From contig CAYZSO010000010.1 of assembly GCA_964479695.1 (NCBI GenBank), positions 25,448 to 89,447 on the forward strand: a stretch of 64,000 bases of DNA, given 5' to 3'. Made by a program: the position numbers and the translations under genes. Of the stretch, positions 19,565-28,375 are shown one piece after another. The notes below the pieces were generated by a model, which saw nothing but the letters and a program-made list of their open reading frames with translations, was not told where the DNA came from and made no database searches. Source of the DNA: JAAYZH01 sp964479695 (lineage in GTDB: Bacteria > Bacillota > Clostridia > Saccharofermentanales > Fastidiosipilaceae). The stretch's first letter is position 1. Each line of letters starts with the position of its first letter.

Positions 19565-19810
19565 TTGTAGTTCCTCTCCGCAGATAGGACAAGGAGGAAT
19601 GACTAACCCCGTAATGATAATGGTTGATCAGGGGCCTTCTTTCAAATGAAATTCTGATACGATAATCATGCTTTATTGAGCAGAGCTTCGGGAGGTCGGC
19701 AAAAACACACCCGGAGCTTTTTTATGGTAGTCGGACATGAATGGTCGGCAATTCTGGGACAGAGAAGATGTCAGCTGATGGACAAAGTTGGTTGGCAGAG
19801 ACACATAGGG
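19565..19810 (-). pseudogene. DUF6431-like element, copy 3, N-terminal part only
   Basis: Matches the N-terminal and upstream parts of copy 1, including ATG 19669, the motif PPCPICGEEL read in a shifted frame, and the AGCTTCGGG hairpin. Relative to copy 2 a base is missing in the lysine codon run after the start, so the frame ends at TGA almost at once. The continuation expected to the left of 19565 is absent. Confidence 0.6.
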
Positions 19811-20502
19811 GATGTGTTTCGTTTTGAGATCCCTCCGTTCTTTGCTATTGCAAACGAATGATAACACGAACGATAGGAGGAGTACGATACCTAGATGAAG
19901 TAACTGATATCACGGACAAGTATAGTCGGCAGTTCTATGACAAACAAGACGTCAGCAACGGAACAAATTAGACTGGCAGCGACAGTTACAGTTGCCCATT
20001 TGTAAGGGCAGAGACTTGCCTGATGGTTTGCTGATGTAGTGAGAGAGGAAGGTGGGGGCGGCGGCTTTGGCCAGGTGAGATGGAGAGTCGGTGTGGATGA
20101 GGATGCGAGCTTCTGAGTGTATAATTGATCGGTGTTGAGATGCTTGTGTGCACGATTCTACTGGAAGGGGCTGATCAGCGCGTTGGTTGGTTGTGCGGAT
20201 TGGGTGGATCGTGAACGGGTTCTGGGTGAATGGGATGGTCAAGGGGCACTTGGTGAGGAATTAGAGGGGGCAGATAAAGGGGAGAGGGAATGACGACATA
20301 GTTCTCTCTTGGAATGGACAAGGTGCCTGGCTCTGTAATGCCAAAGTTCGATGAATGTTGTTTGGCGTAGAATCGTTTACACAGTTTCGGATATGGCTAT
20401 AATGATTCGAGTAGCGTTCTATAAAATTGTGCTTGACGAGTTGTTTCCGAGTGCAACTGCTAGCGTTTACTGGGAAATTTATTAGAATGGGTATCGCTGT
20501 AG
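19811..20502. other. Gene-free stretch with further element debris
   Basis: About 19905-19990 repeats the element edge a fourth time (GACAAACAAGACGTCAGC, then TTAGACTGGCAGCGAC). At 20040-20290 there is a G-rich segment with GGCGGCTTTGGCCAGG and GGGGAGAGGGAATGA that resembles the C-terminal part of copy 2. No intact gene or RNA is apparent. Confidence 0.5.
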
Positions 20503-20781
20503 ATGAAAGATGAGAACATTAAGTTTTTATTAAAGATGACCAAGTCATTTTTGGATGGGGAGATTGATGTGATCACTTATACATTGGATTTCCCTCATGA
20601 AGTGGAGACCAGGTATAAGAAGCTTGTGAAAGAGGATAGAGATATTGCTGAGCTTATCTTCGATTGTTTGGTTGAAGGTGGTGTCTATAAGTATGATGAG
20701 CTATCTGATGAAGAATTTATGGATGAGATTGCCTATCAATATGATTTTGTGCTAGATGTGTATAAGAATGGGAAGTATTAG
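20503..20781 (+). CDS. Small acidic unknown protein, possibly an immunity protein
   Basis: 92 residues, rich in Asp and Glu, with no membrane segment. It has the helix-strand character of small toxin-immunity proteins (FLDGEIDVITYTLDFPHEVE, then a run of acidic helices). I cannot assign a family. It starts at ATG 20503 and lies alone between element debris and the small-gene cassette. No toxin gene is adjacent, so an orphan immunity gene is only a guess. Confidence 0.55.
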   Translation: MKDENIKFLLKMTKSFLDGEIDVITYTLDFPHEVETRYKKLVKEDRDIAELIFDCLVEGGVYKYDELSDEEFMDEIAYQYDFVLDVYKNGKY

Positions 20782-20871
20782 GTTTTCGTTTGTGTTTGCA
20801 TGTGTTGATGAAAATAGATATAAAATATGATATGCGGAAACGTTTTTAGCGCTGAGTTTTTTGACTTCTCA

Positions 20872-21006
20872 TTGTGTTATATTGTAGGTGGATATGTTGT
20901 TTACAAATCTGAGAAAGCTTCCCTTGCTATCAGTAAGGGTATGTATCTGTTGAAAAGAAATGGTAATCTGAAAGTAGTAAAAGAAAACTATAAGAAGGAA
21001 GGGTAA
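20872..21006 (+). CDS. Small ORF or 3' fragment ahead of the cassette
   Basis: An open frame of about 45 codons starting at or before TTG 20872 ends at TAA 21004-21006, five bases before the next start codon. It contains YVVYKSEKASLAISKGMYLL and a lysine-rich tail. The frame is open further upstream without an ATG, so it is more likely the end of a lost gene than a complete one. Confidence 0.3.
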   Translation: MCYIVGGYVVYKSEKASLAISKGMYLLKRNGNLKVVKENYKKEG

Positions 21007-21010
21007 GTAA

Positions 21011-21446
21011 ATGGCACGAGTGTCTTCATTTGTATTTTGTGATTCGATTCAGACTGTTCAACAATTAAATGGAAACCAAGTTTACAACATTGTGAACCCT
21101 TTACAAGTGTTGTCTCCACTTACGATTCCCGGGGCGTTTTCATTCTCTTTTTAATAGGAATTTGTGAGCTTGATACTGATAAAACAAACTATCTCAGCTT
21201 ACAATTCCTTGACCCCAGTGATAATATTGTTGTAGAAACTGGCCGACTTGAGATACCACCTATACAATCTGCAGAAGGTAATTTGCCCGTTGAATATCGT
21301 TCAGTAATGCTGAACATGGATTTTAGAAATACTTCCATAATGAAGGAAGAGTGGTATTCTTTAAGCGCTAAGGTGAATGATGAAGAAATTGGTTTATATC
21401 GTATACCAGCTTATCCATCGGATAAGAATATCCAGGTGCAAACATG
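21011..21446 (+). pseudogene. DUF6941-like protein, single-base frameshift in a T tract
   Basis: ATG 21011 follows AAGGAAGGG. The first 47 codons read MARVSSFVFCDSIQTVQQ, NPLQVLSPLTIPGAFSF and reach TAA at about 21152. One extra T in the TTTTT run at about 21148-21152 would give FSFLIGICELDTDK and continue openly through YLSLQFLDPSDNIVVETG, LEIPP and IGLYRIPAYP to TGA 21444-21446. The pattern (short N-terminal strand, SPLxIPGxFSFS, then a beta-rich domain) recalls DUF6941 proteins, whose role is unknown. Because the lesion is in a homopolymer it could be slippage, phase variation or a sequencing error. The stop overlaps the next ATG as ATGA. Confidence 0.55.
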
Positions 21447-21716
21447 ACAATTACTATGACATCCTCAGCATTACCGTCAACAAGTCTGCAGGAAACTGAT
21501 TTTATTTCTTGCATAGATAATCCTGTACAAAAAGATAGAAAATCGTTAAATGTAATTAATTCTGGGGCGTGGACTTCTGCTGATCACTCTATGAACTCGA
21601 CAGTTAATCAGAAGTCTCAGTATAGTATTGATAATTTATTGCGCATTGTAATTAATCTCAACGAATCGATTGTACAACTACAGATACAAGAGCAATATAG
21701 AAATGAAAGAAGTTAA
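21444..21716 (+). CDS. Small unknown protein of the overlapping cassette
   Basis: 90 residues, rich in Ser, Thr, Asn and Gln, with a predicted C-terminal amphipathic helix (YSIDNLLRIVINLNESIVQL). It starts inside the stop codon of the preceding gene (ATGA) and overlaps the next gene by 14 bases, so it is most likely co-translated with them. I do not recognise a family. Confidence 0.5.
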   Translation: MTITMTSSALPSTSLQETDFISCIDNPVQKDRKSLNVINSGAWTSADHSMNSTVNQKSQYSIDNLLRIVINLNESIVQLQIQEQYRNERS

Positions 21717-22038
21717 TTTACATAAACTAGATGAAATAGCGTCTTATTCTGATAATTGGAACTATTACGGTGCTAAACATATTCCTCACAAGGTTATCTC
21801 AGCTACTAGAGAGCTTCTCAATGAGCTCGGGGTCCAACCCGAGATTTTTCCTACAGCCGCAGAGTCAATCCAGCTTGAATATGAACTGCCAAATGGATCA
21901 TATCTTGAGTTTGAAATACAATCAGATCATGTTTTTGTTTTTTCTAGAACCGCTGATGGAGTTGAGGAAGAGTTTACTATGGATTTTTCTCTTCCTAAAC
22001 TTGCTGAGATTGTAGAGAATTTTCATGGAAAAAACTAA
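21703..22038 (+). CDS. Small unknown protein of the overlapping cassette
   Basis: 111 residues from ATG 21703. The pattern DEIASYSDNWNYYGAKHIP followed by QPEIFPTAAESIQLEYEL and YLEFEI is one I associate with small uncharacterised proteins of mobile and defence regions. It resembles the opening DNW-GxGA segment found next to RES-like or other accessory genes. The frame is open upstream, but ATG 21703 lies within the overlap with the preceding gene and fits coupling. It ends at TAA 22038, overlapping the next gene. No function assigned. Confidence 0.65.
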   Translation: MKEVNLHKLDEIASYSDNWNYYGAKHIPHKVISATRELLNELGVQPEIFPTAAESIQLEYELPNGSYLEFEIQSDHVFVFSRTADGVEEEFTMDFSLPKLAEIVENFHGKN

Positions 22039-22417
22039 TCTTGCTTTTGACGATAATGAAAACTTATATCGTGCTGTTTTGCCAGGAGATACATACTGGA
22101 AAGCAGATGGCAGTATAAGTAGCGGCGTATTCAAGGATGCCAAAGGTCTGTCAACTGACAGAGCTCTGAGGCGTCCTCTTGATGCATGTGTAAATTTTTT
22201 AGATTCGCATTTAACAAAACCGAGCGGTATTATTGCTTTTACGGTGAACATTTGTTTGGCAAAGGAAATCATACCTAAACACGATCCTATTGAATCTAAT
22301 GTTTATCACACTTTGGTGTTAGGTAGTGAGTCCCGTAATGTGTTATCAGGAAGTCAAGCAAAATTCTTGGCAAAAAACGTACAGATTATAAGAAGTGCCG
22401 TTCACCTGAACTCTTAA
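22025..22417 (+). CDS. Small unknown protein, last gene of the cassette
   Basis: 130 residues. Its start ATG 22025 lies inside the previous gene. The region LYRAVLPGDTYWKADGSIS, SSGVFKDAKGLSTDR looks like a compact enzyme or toxin-like fold, and the tail TVNICLAKEIIPKHDPIESN is also protein-like. I recall no named family. Paired with the preceding DNW-type gene it could form a two-component unit, for example toxin and antitoxin, but that is inference from size and overlap alone. Confidence 0.65.
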   Translation: MEKTNLAFDDNENLYRAVLPGDTYWKADGSISSGVFKDAKGLSTDRALRRPLDACVNFLDSHLTKPSGIIAFTVNICLAKEIIPKHDPIESNVYHTLVLGSESRNVLSGSQAKFLAKNVQIIRSAVHLNS

Positions 22418-22558
22418 ACAGATATATTGCATGTTTTTATCTTGGTTACCAAACAGATAATTACTTCAGGTCTGCTGGTTGATTCACCAAGGGAATGTCG
22501 TCAAGTAAGCTTTCAAAACAAGTCAAAGACGTTTAGTGGATGTCTGCCACTTTCATCA

Positions 22559-24298
22559 TCAACCCAACAATTTGCCGGGGTTTTCGCAGAGGTATTTGGC
22601 GGAGGGCTTGGAGAGGAGGAGGGCAAGGTAGCTTTTGGCTCGGGTCATGCCGACGTAGAGGAGGCGGGTTTTGTAGGTTTTTTGGGGGTTTTCAAGTTCT
22701 TCGATGTCGGTGATGATGATGGCGTGGTTCTCAAGGCCTTTGTAGCCTTGGATGGTGGCGAATTGGATTTGGTCGGGGATGGGTTGGGCGCCTTGGTTGA
22801 TGTCGTAGTTTTTGAGGCGACTTACGATGGAATTTTCGTATTTGAGAAAGGATAGAAGCGTGATGTGTTCGGGGGGAATGTGATCTTCTTTTAGTATTCT
22901 CAGGATGGATCGCAGTTGGTTTACCTGGTCGGTGCTGCCGGCGTAGGTGTGATATTCGGTTTCGGCTCCTTTTTCGTTTCGGTTTTTGTAGCGTGTTTCT
23001 AGGCCGAATACCTGGTCTATTGATTCGATTATGCTTGGTGTGTTGCGGCAATTGTCACGTAGGACATAGTTTGCGTAATGGCTGTCGTAGCCGGAAAGGA
23101 GTTCTTTGCAGCCGGCGAAGTCTACGCCTTGCTGGAAGATGTTTTGTTTTTCTGCGTCGAGGAAGAATGTCCAATGGCCATTTTTTAGGCCGCCTTTGAG
23201 TAGGGTATTCAGGACTTCGAGGAAATTGGGTGTGAAGAGGTCTTGGGCTTCGTCTAAGACTAGGTAGTCGAAGGGTGGATTGCCGGATTCGGTCCAGATT
23301 TCGAGGAAGAGGTGGGGGAGGGTTTCTTGGTAGAACTTGGCGGGATCCTCTTTCTTCAACTGGGAGACGAGGGTGGGGTGGGCGGCTTTGGCCACACCTT
23401 CCATGTAATCGGTGAGGGATGAGATGACTTGCGTTTCGCTGGATTCGAGCTGGGTGTTGAGGTGGCTTGCGAGCTTGAGATTGTAGCAGAAGAGGGCGTA
23501 GGTCTGGCCCGAGGCTGTGAGGTTCTTGCAGAGATTGATGGCGAGGAGTGTCTTGCCTGTGCCTGCGTACCCCCTGACGAGACAGCGTTCGTTGTCTTCG
23601 AGACCTTCGAAGATTGTTTGTTGGGTCTCGGTGAGGGTGATGAGCTCGCGATCGAAGTTGCGCATACTGGAGCCGATGCTGAGTTGGAGGTCGAAATGGG
23701 GGGCGAGGAGCTCGGCGATTGCGTTGGCCTGGGTCCTGTTCGGGGGATTGAAGCTGGTCTTGTTTGACCAGTATTGGGTCAGACGCTCGATGTACGCTTG
23801 CATGTCGTGGATGTCGTCACTGTCGCAGATCTGGGGCTCGGCGAGGTCGGGGGCGGTGGTGTTGGGATTTGTGGAAGGGGAATTGTGCCAGGTGACGTCT
23901 GGAAAAGCTACACCGAAACCCCAGCGAGTTGTGTGGAGATGGTCTTTTCTGTCCTGGTGCTGCTCGATGTATTTCATGAGGGAGAACATGGCTGACTTGG
24001 CTTGATTTACCGGATTCTTGATCTCGTGTCGGCCATCATAGAGGTCGGTTGAATACCATTGGCCTCCCGCGTGACTGATCTGGCCGCCTTTTACTTCGAG
24101 GACGAAGGTGCCTTTATAGGGGGCTATGACAATGAAATCTGCTTCGCCCATCTCTTGGTCGATATGATCTGCGATGCCAATGGAGTGGAGGATGATCCAG
24201 TCGTCTGCGCCTTCGACCGTTGCGAAGGCTTGGAAGAGCTTGCGTTCGGCTTGGCTTACTGTTTGTGCATTAATTGTGGCGGGGATCATGGTTGGCAT
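22559..24298 (-). CDS. NERD-domain superfamily 1 DNA/RNA helicase
   Basis: 579 residues. Residues about 50-75 (GEADFIVIAPYKGTFVLEVKGG) carry the nuclease-related NERD core, D...ExK. The helicase part has Walker A GYAGTGKT (about 245), Walker B YLVLDEAQD, a motif IV-like RDNCRNT, TIQGYKGLE and motif VI YVGMTRA, as in UvrD-like enzymes. The family is linked to DNA processing and is common in defence islands. ATG 24298 is preceded by AGGAG on the minus strand. Codon use is GC-richer than the cassette next to it and the gene contains the GGCTTTGGCC motif near 23390, so it may be resident rather than recently acquired. Confidence 0.88.
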   Translation of the reverse strand: MPTMIPATINAQTVSQAERKLFQAFATVEGADDWIILHSIGIADHIDQEMGEADFIVIAPYKGTFVLEVKGGQISHAGGQWYSTDLYDGRHEIKNPVNQAKSAMFSLMKYIEQHQDRKDHLHTTRWGFGVAFPDVTWHNSPSTNPNTTAPDLAEPQICDSDDIHDMQAYIERLTQYWSNKTSFNPPNRTQANAIAELLAPHFDLQLSIGSSMRNFDRELITLTETQQTIFEGLEDNERCLVRGYAGTGKTLLAINLCKNLTASGQTYALFCYNLKLASHLNTQLESSETQVISSLTDYMEGVAKAAHPTLVSQLKKEDPAKFYQETLPHLFLEIWTESGNPPFDYLVLDEAQDLFTPNFLEVLNTLLKGGLKNGHWTFFLDAEKQNIFQQGVDFAGCKELLSGYDSHYANYVLRDNCRNTPSIIESIDQVFGLETRYKNRNEKGAETEYHTYAGSTDQVNQLRSILRILKEDHIPPEHITLLSFLKYENSIVSRLKNYDINQGAQPIPDQIQFATIQGYKGLENHAIIITDIEELENPQKTYKTRLLYVGMTRAKSYLALLLSKPSAKYLCENPGKLLG

Positions 24299-24662
24299 GG
24301 TTGGCTCCTGTAGTGGTGTAGCTGGTGGCTTGTTGGTCGGCTCAACTGTTGCGGGGGCACCTTTGGCCTGGCGGCTGGTGTCGGTATGCGTACGGGCTGG
24401 CGGCTGGATGTGGAGTATGTAAAAACATGTATAGGTATTCTATAAATTAGTATACAGATTGCGGCGTGTTTATGCTAGCTTGTGATGAGAGATATTTACA
24501 TAAATTCTACATTCTACATTGACTCGCACCAATGCCAGTTTAATTTTCCACTTAATTTGCAACTTAATTTGCAACTTAATTTCGCTTAATTGTGCCGTTA
24601 AGCCTGACCAATTAACCCTCAAGAAGATGTATAATTAATGCAAATTTGACTAGGAGTGTGCC
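24299..24662. other. Divergent intergenic region with candidate promoter for the second polysaccharide locus
   Basis: No gene. The left 120 bases are G/T-rich and contain CTTTGGCCTGGCGGC. At 24535-24600 the unit ACTTAATTTGCA is repeated about three times. TATAAT at 24630-24635, 28 bases before the GT2 start, is the best -10 candidate, but I see no good -35 at standard spacing. Confidence 0.45.
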
Positions 24663-25661
24663 ATGCCTACCTGTCTCTATGTCGTCATACCGTGCTATAA
24701 CGAAGAGGAAGCGTTGCCGATTACTGCGGAGAAGATCGCAGAGAAGATGAATCGTTTGCAGGCTCAGGGGATTATCAATGATCAGTCCCGGGTTTTGCTC
24801 GTGAATGATGGCTCGAAGGATAAGACTTGGGAGATCATCAAGTCGCTTTATGAATCAAACAGCTTGTTTGCGGGCTTGGATCTCACGCGGAATCGGGGGC
24901 ATCAGAATGCTTTGTTGGCTGGGTTGATGACTGCGAAGGATCATTGTGATGTCAGCATTTCGATGGATGCGGATCTGCAGGATGATATCAACGCGATTGA
25001 CGATATGTTGGCTAAGTATTCTGCGGGTGCCGATATCGTGTATGGTGTGCGTAAGCAGAGGACGACGGATACGTTTTTCAAACGTTTTACGGCTCGTTTC
25101 TATTATAAAATCTTGAAGTTAATGGGTGCGAATATCGTGTACGATCATGCCGATTATCGCTTGATGAGTCGGAGGGCTCTTGAAGGCCTGGCGGAGTTCC
25201 GGGAAGTGAATCTTTTCTTGCGCGGGATTGTGCCTATGATCGGTTATCCTACAGCGATTACCTACTACGACCGCTCGGAGCGGGTGGCGGGGGAGAGCAA
25301 GTACCCGCTGAGAAAGATGCTGAGTTTTGCTATTGAAGGGATCACTTCGCTGTCGACACAACCGATTAAGTGGATTACGAGGTTGGGTTTTTTCGTTTTT
25401 CTTGTCAGCATTGGCATGTTGGTCTATTCTGTTGTACAGTACTTTTCAGGTAATACTACGGCCGGCTGGGCAAGCTTGATTGTTTCGATCTGGGCGGTTG
25501 GTGGATTGATCTTACTGGCCATCGGCGTGATCGGTGAATACATCGGTAAGATCTACTTGGAGAGTAAGGCCAGACCTCGATTTCTCATAAAGGAGTTCCT
25601 CTTACGGGACGAGCCGGATAGCGGGCTTGACACGCCGGAGGAGAATAGTAGGAACTTATGA
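24663..25661 (+). CDS. GtrB/DPM-like polyprenyl-phosphate glycosyltransferase
   Basis: 332 residues. GT-A motifs are VVIPCYNEEEALP, LLVNDGSKDKTWE, GHQNALLAGLMTA, SISMDADLQDD and the helix region SERVAGESKYPLRKM. Two C-terminal membrane segments start at about residue 240. This is the GtrB/ArnC/DPM layout, enzymes that load a hexose onto undecaprenyl phosphate at the cytosolic face. The start has AGGAG six bases upstream. The last codons overlap the LCP gene as ATGA, so the two are co-translated. The loaded sugar could modify a wall polymer attached by the LCP protein. Confidence 0.88.
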   Translation: MPTCLYVVIPCYNEEEALPITAEKIAEKMNRLQAQGIINDQSRVLLVNDGSKDKTWEIIKSLYESNSLFAGLDLTRNRGHQNALLAGLMTAKDHCDVSISMDADLQDDINAIDDMLAKYSAGADIVYGVRKQRTTDTFFKRFTARFYYKILKLMGANIVYDHADYRLMSRRALEGLAEFREVNLFLRGIVPMIGYPTAITYYDRSERVAGESKYPLRKMLSFAIEGITSLSTQPIKWITRLGFFVFLVSIGMLVYSVVQYFSGNTTAGWASLIVSIWAVGGLILLAIGVIGEYIGKIYLESKARPRFLIKEFLLRDEPDSGLDTPEENSRNL

Positions 25662-27172
25662 AACAGAAGCGTGACCGAATTTTCGGCTTGGTTATTGCCA
25701 TCTTGATGGCAATTATTTCGGGTATCTTTCTCTTTAACGTTTATCGCAGTCAGTATTTGCCGACACACTACTTACTTATTCTTGTGGCCGTCGTGGTGCT
25801 CTTGAATCTTTTGATTGACTGGCTTCTCTTGAGTAAGGGCAGGGTCTGGAAGAAGACTGTGGCGATCATCTTGGCGCTTCTCTTGGGATTCGGTTTCATT
25901 GCCGGAAGTGCTGTGATTGGTGACCTCAATCGCTTCGTGGATGAAGTTGTGAAACCCGTGGATCAGAAGGATACCTACTCGATCCTTGTCCGCGCGGATG
26001 ATCCGCTTACGGATGTTGATGATGTTGTGAATATGCGAGTTGGCGCTGTGGAGGGGGCGGATTATACCCAAATTTCAGCCCTCTTACCGAAGAATACCGG
26101 AGCGCCCTTGCAGACTTACGCGAATTATATTGGCTTGGCGCAGAACCTCTTGAATCAGACCGAGCGGATTATTCTTTTTAACGAGGCATATCGCTCGATT
26201 ATTGTGGACCTGCATTTTGATTTCAGTCAGAAGACCCGGGTGTTAGCGTCAACAGATCCTGAGTTACCGAACACCTCGGGTACAGAAGATACGCTGCCCG
26301 GAGGGGATCCGTCCTCGACGGATGAAGGGCAAGCTACTTTACCAACCCTGCCGCCGGAAGAGACGCAGCCTGCGGTCAGCGAACCGATTCAGACCTTTAC
26401 CCCGTCGATTGTCACGGGTAATGAGCCCTTTTTGCTCTATATCTCGGGTACGGATAGTGCCGGCAGTATCAGCACGAGGGGACGTTCGGATGTCAATATT
26501 GTGATGGCTGTGAATCCGGCGACGCATCAGGTGGGTTTGATCTCTATTCCACGTGATTCTTATGTGGCGATACCGGATACCGGTGGGTACAAAGATAAGC
26601 TGACCCATGCCGGCATTCTGGGCGTGACTTCGTCGCAGAATACGATTGAGAACTTATTAGGTATGTCCATCCCTGTGTATACGAAGGTAAACTTCTCGAC
26701 GCTTACGGGTTTGGTTGACCAGCTTGGCGGGGTTACGGTGTATAATCCAACGGCTTTTGGTGAGTTTGCGGAGGGCAATATTCGCTTGAATGGTGAACAG
26801 GCGCTTCGCTTCTCCCGAACGAGGTATGGCTTGAGTGGCGGAGACTTGGCACGCGGCGCGAACCAGCTGCGAGTGATTCAGGGGATTATTAATGAGGCGA
26901 TCAAGCCTGCAAACTTGACCCGTTACAATTCGATCTTGGGGAGTCTGGCGAATTCTTTCCGGACGAATCTCTCGAGTGATGCGATTGCGGCTTTGGTCAG
27001 AGGACAGTTGGCCTCCGGCGGAAGTTGGAATGTGACTTCATACGCGATGACGGGTTCCGGTGCTTCGGGCTTGTATTCGTACTTTATGCCGAACTATAGC
27101 TTGTCGTTCATTGTTTTACATAGGGATTCGATTGCTGCTGCTAAGGGTGTCTTGTCAGGTGTCATAGGATAA
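25658..27172 (+). CDS. LytR-CpsA-Psr (LCP) family wall-polymer ligase
   Basis: 504 residues. Three membrane segments occupy about residues 8-90. An extracellular domain follows, with a Pro/Thr/Ser/Asp-rich linker at about 190-245 and then the LCP core: YISGTDSAGSISTRGRSDV, VGLISIPRDSYVAIP, GGYKDKLTHAG, GLVDQLGGVTVYNP and LNGEQALRFSRTRY. The conserved Arg and Asp residues that bind the pyrophosphate lipid are present. LCP proteins transfer finished glycopolymers from undecaprenyl diphosphate to peptidoglycan outside the membrane. The location at the head of the locus suggests it anchors the polymer made by the downstream genes. Confidence 0.92.
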   Translation: MKQKRDRIFGLVIAILMAIISGIFLFNVYRSQYLPTHYLLILVAVVVLLNLLIDWLLLSKGRVWKKTVAIILALLLGFGFIAGSAVIGDLNRFVDEVVKPVDQKDTYSILVRADDPLTDVDDVVNMRVGAVEGADYTQISALLPKNTGAPLQTYANYIGLAQNLLNQTERIILFNEAYRSIIVDLHFDFSQKTRVLASTDPELPNTSGTEDTLPGGDPSSTDEGQATLPTLPPEETQPAVSEPIQTFTPSIVTGNEPFLLYISGTDSAGSISTRGRSDVNIVMAVNPATHQVGLISIPRDSYVAIPDTGGYKDKLTHAGILGVTSSQNTIENLLGMSIPVYTKVNFSTLTGLVDQLGGVTVYNPTAFGEFAEGNIRLNGEQALRFSRTRYGLSGGDLARGANQLRVIQGIINEAIKPANLTRYNSILGSLANSFRTNLSSDAIAALVRGQLASGGSWNVTSYAMTGSGASGLYSYFMPNYSLSFIVLHRDSIAAAKGVLSGVIG

Positions 27173-27322
27173 AGAAGCAAACGGAGGGAAGAATTCGCTA
27201 TTTGCGTCTTTGGCCAATTGCGTACAAGTAGATTATAATATCCTCTGACATCTGCCATGGGTTGGACCGTGGTACATCATGTGTGTTGATACGTAATGAT
27301 GCGGAAGGTAGATTAATTTTTC

Positions 27323-28375
27323 ATGAGCATGTTTGAAGATAAGACGTTACTGATTACCGGGGGAACGGGCTCGTTCGGGAATGCGGTTCTGGAACGATTT
27401 CTGAAGTCTGATATTCGGGAGATCCGGGTTTTTTCGCGCGATGAGCTGAAGCAGGATACGATGCGGCACCATTTCCAGGCGACGATGCCTGAGGTGTCGG
27501 CGAAGATTAAGTTTTTTATAGGGGATGTGAGAGACATCCAATCGGTGCGCAATGCGATGCATGGTGTGGATTATATTTTCCATGCCGCGGCTCTGAAACA
27601 GGTGCCTTCGTGTGAGTTCTTCCCTCTGGAAGCGGTGAAGACAAATATCTTGGGGACGGACAATGTCCTGACGGCGGCGATTGATGCCGGGGTGAAGTCG
27701 GTGACATGCCTCTCGACGGATAAGGCTGCGTACCCGGTGAATGCTATGGGTATGAGTAAGGCCTTGATGGAGAAGGTTGTGGTGGCGAAGGCCCGCACGG
27801 TCGAACCCGGCCAAACGAAGATCTGTTGCACGCGCTATGGCAATGTACTGTGTTCCAGGGGGAGCGTGGTGCCGCTCTGGGTGGAGCAGATTAAGAGTGG
27901 CAAGCCGATTACGATTACGGATCCGACGATGACGCGTTTCATCATGACGCTTGCGGATGCGGTTGATCTGGTTCTGTTTGCGTTTGAGAATGGGGTTGCG
28001 GGTGATACGCTGGTGCAGAAGGCTCCGGCTTGTACGATCGGGACTTTGGCGCAGGCGGTTAAGGAACTTTTTGACGTGGAGACGGAAATCAAGATTATTG
28101 GTATTCGCCACGGGGAGAAGAAGTATGAAGCTCTCTTGACCCGCGAAGAACGCGCGGAGTCTGATAACCTTGAGGGTTTCTTCCGTGTGCCGGCGGATAA
28201 GCGCGACTTGAATTATGACAAGTATTTTACTGACGGTAATATTACCCAGCAGACTGGCTTCGACGAATTCAACTCGAACAATACTACCCAATTATCGGTT
28301 GAGGAAGTGAAGGAGATTCTCCTGACTGTGCCTTATATCCAAGAGGAATTGGCGGCTTGGAGGAGCGAAGCATGA
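27323..28375 (+). CDS. capE: UDP-GlcNAc 4,6-dehydratase/5-epimerase
   Basis: 350 residues, an extended SDR enzyme. The nucleotide motif ITGGTGSFGNAV is at residues 11-22, DKLIT-like FSRDELKQDTMRH follows, and the catalytic Tyr of normal SDRs is replaced by Met in NAMGMSK (MxxxK), as in CapE. It performs the first step from UDP-GlcNAc towards UDP-L-FucNAc. The start is ATG 27323 after GGAAGG. A TATAAT lies at 27232-27240 with no clear -35. The stop overlaps capF as ATGA. The order capE-capF-capG matches the fnlA-fnlB-fnlC set of other bacteria. Confidence 0.92.
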   Translation: MSMFEDKTLLITGGTGSFGNAVLERFLKSDIREIRVFSRDELKQDTMRHHFQATMPEVSAKIKFFIGDVRDIQSVRNAMHGVDYIFHAAALKQVPSCEFFPLEAVKTNILGTDNVLTAAIDAGVKSVTCLSTDKAAYPVNAMGMSKALMEKVVVAKARTVEPGQTKICCTRYGNVLCSRGSVVPLWVEQIKSGKPITITDPTMTRFIMTLADAVDLVLFAFENGVAGDTLVQKAPACTIGTLAQAVKELFDVETEIKIIGIRHGEKKYEALLTREERAESDNLEGFFRVPADKRDLNYDKYFTDGNITQQTGFDEFNSNNTTQLSVEEVKEILLTVPYIQEELAAWRSEA

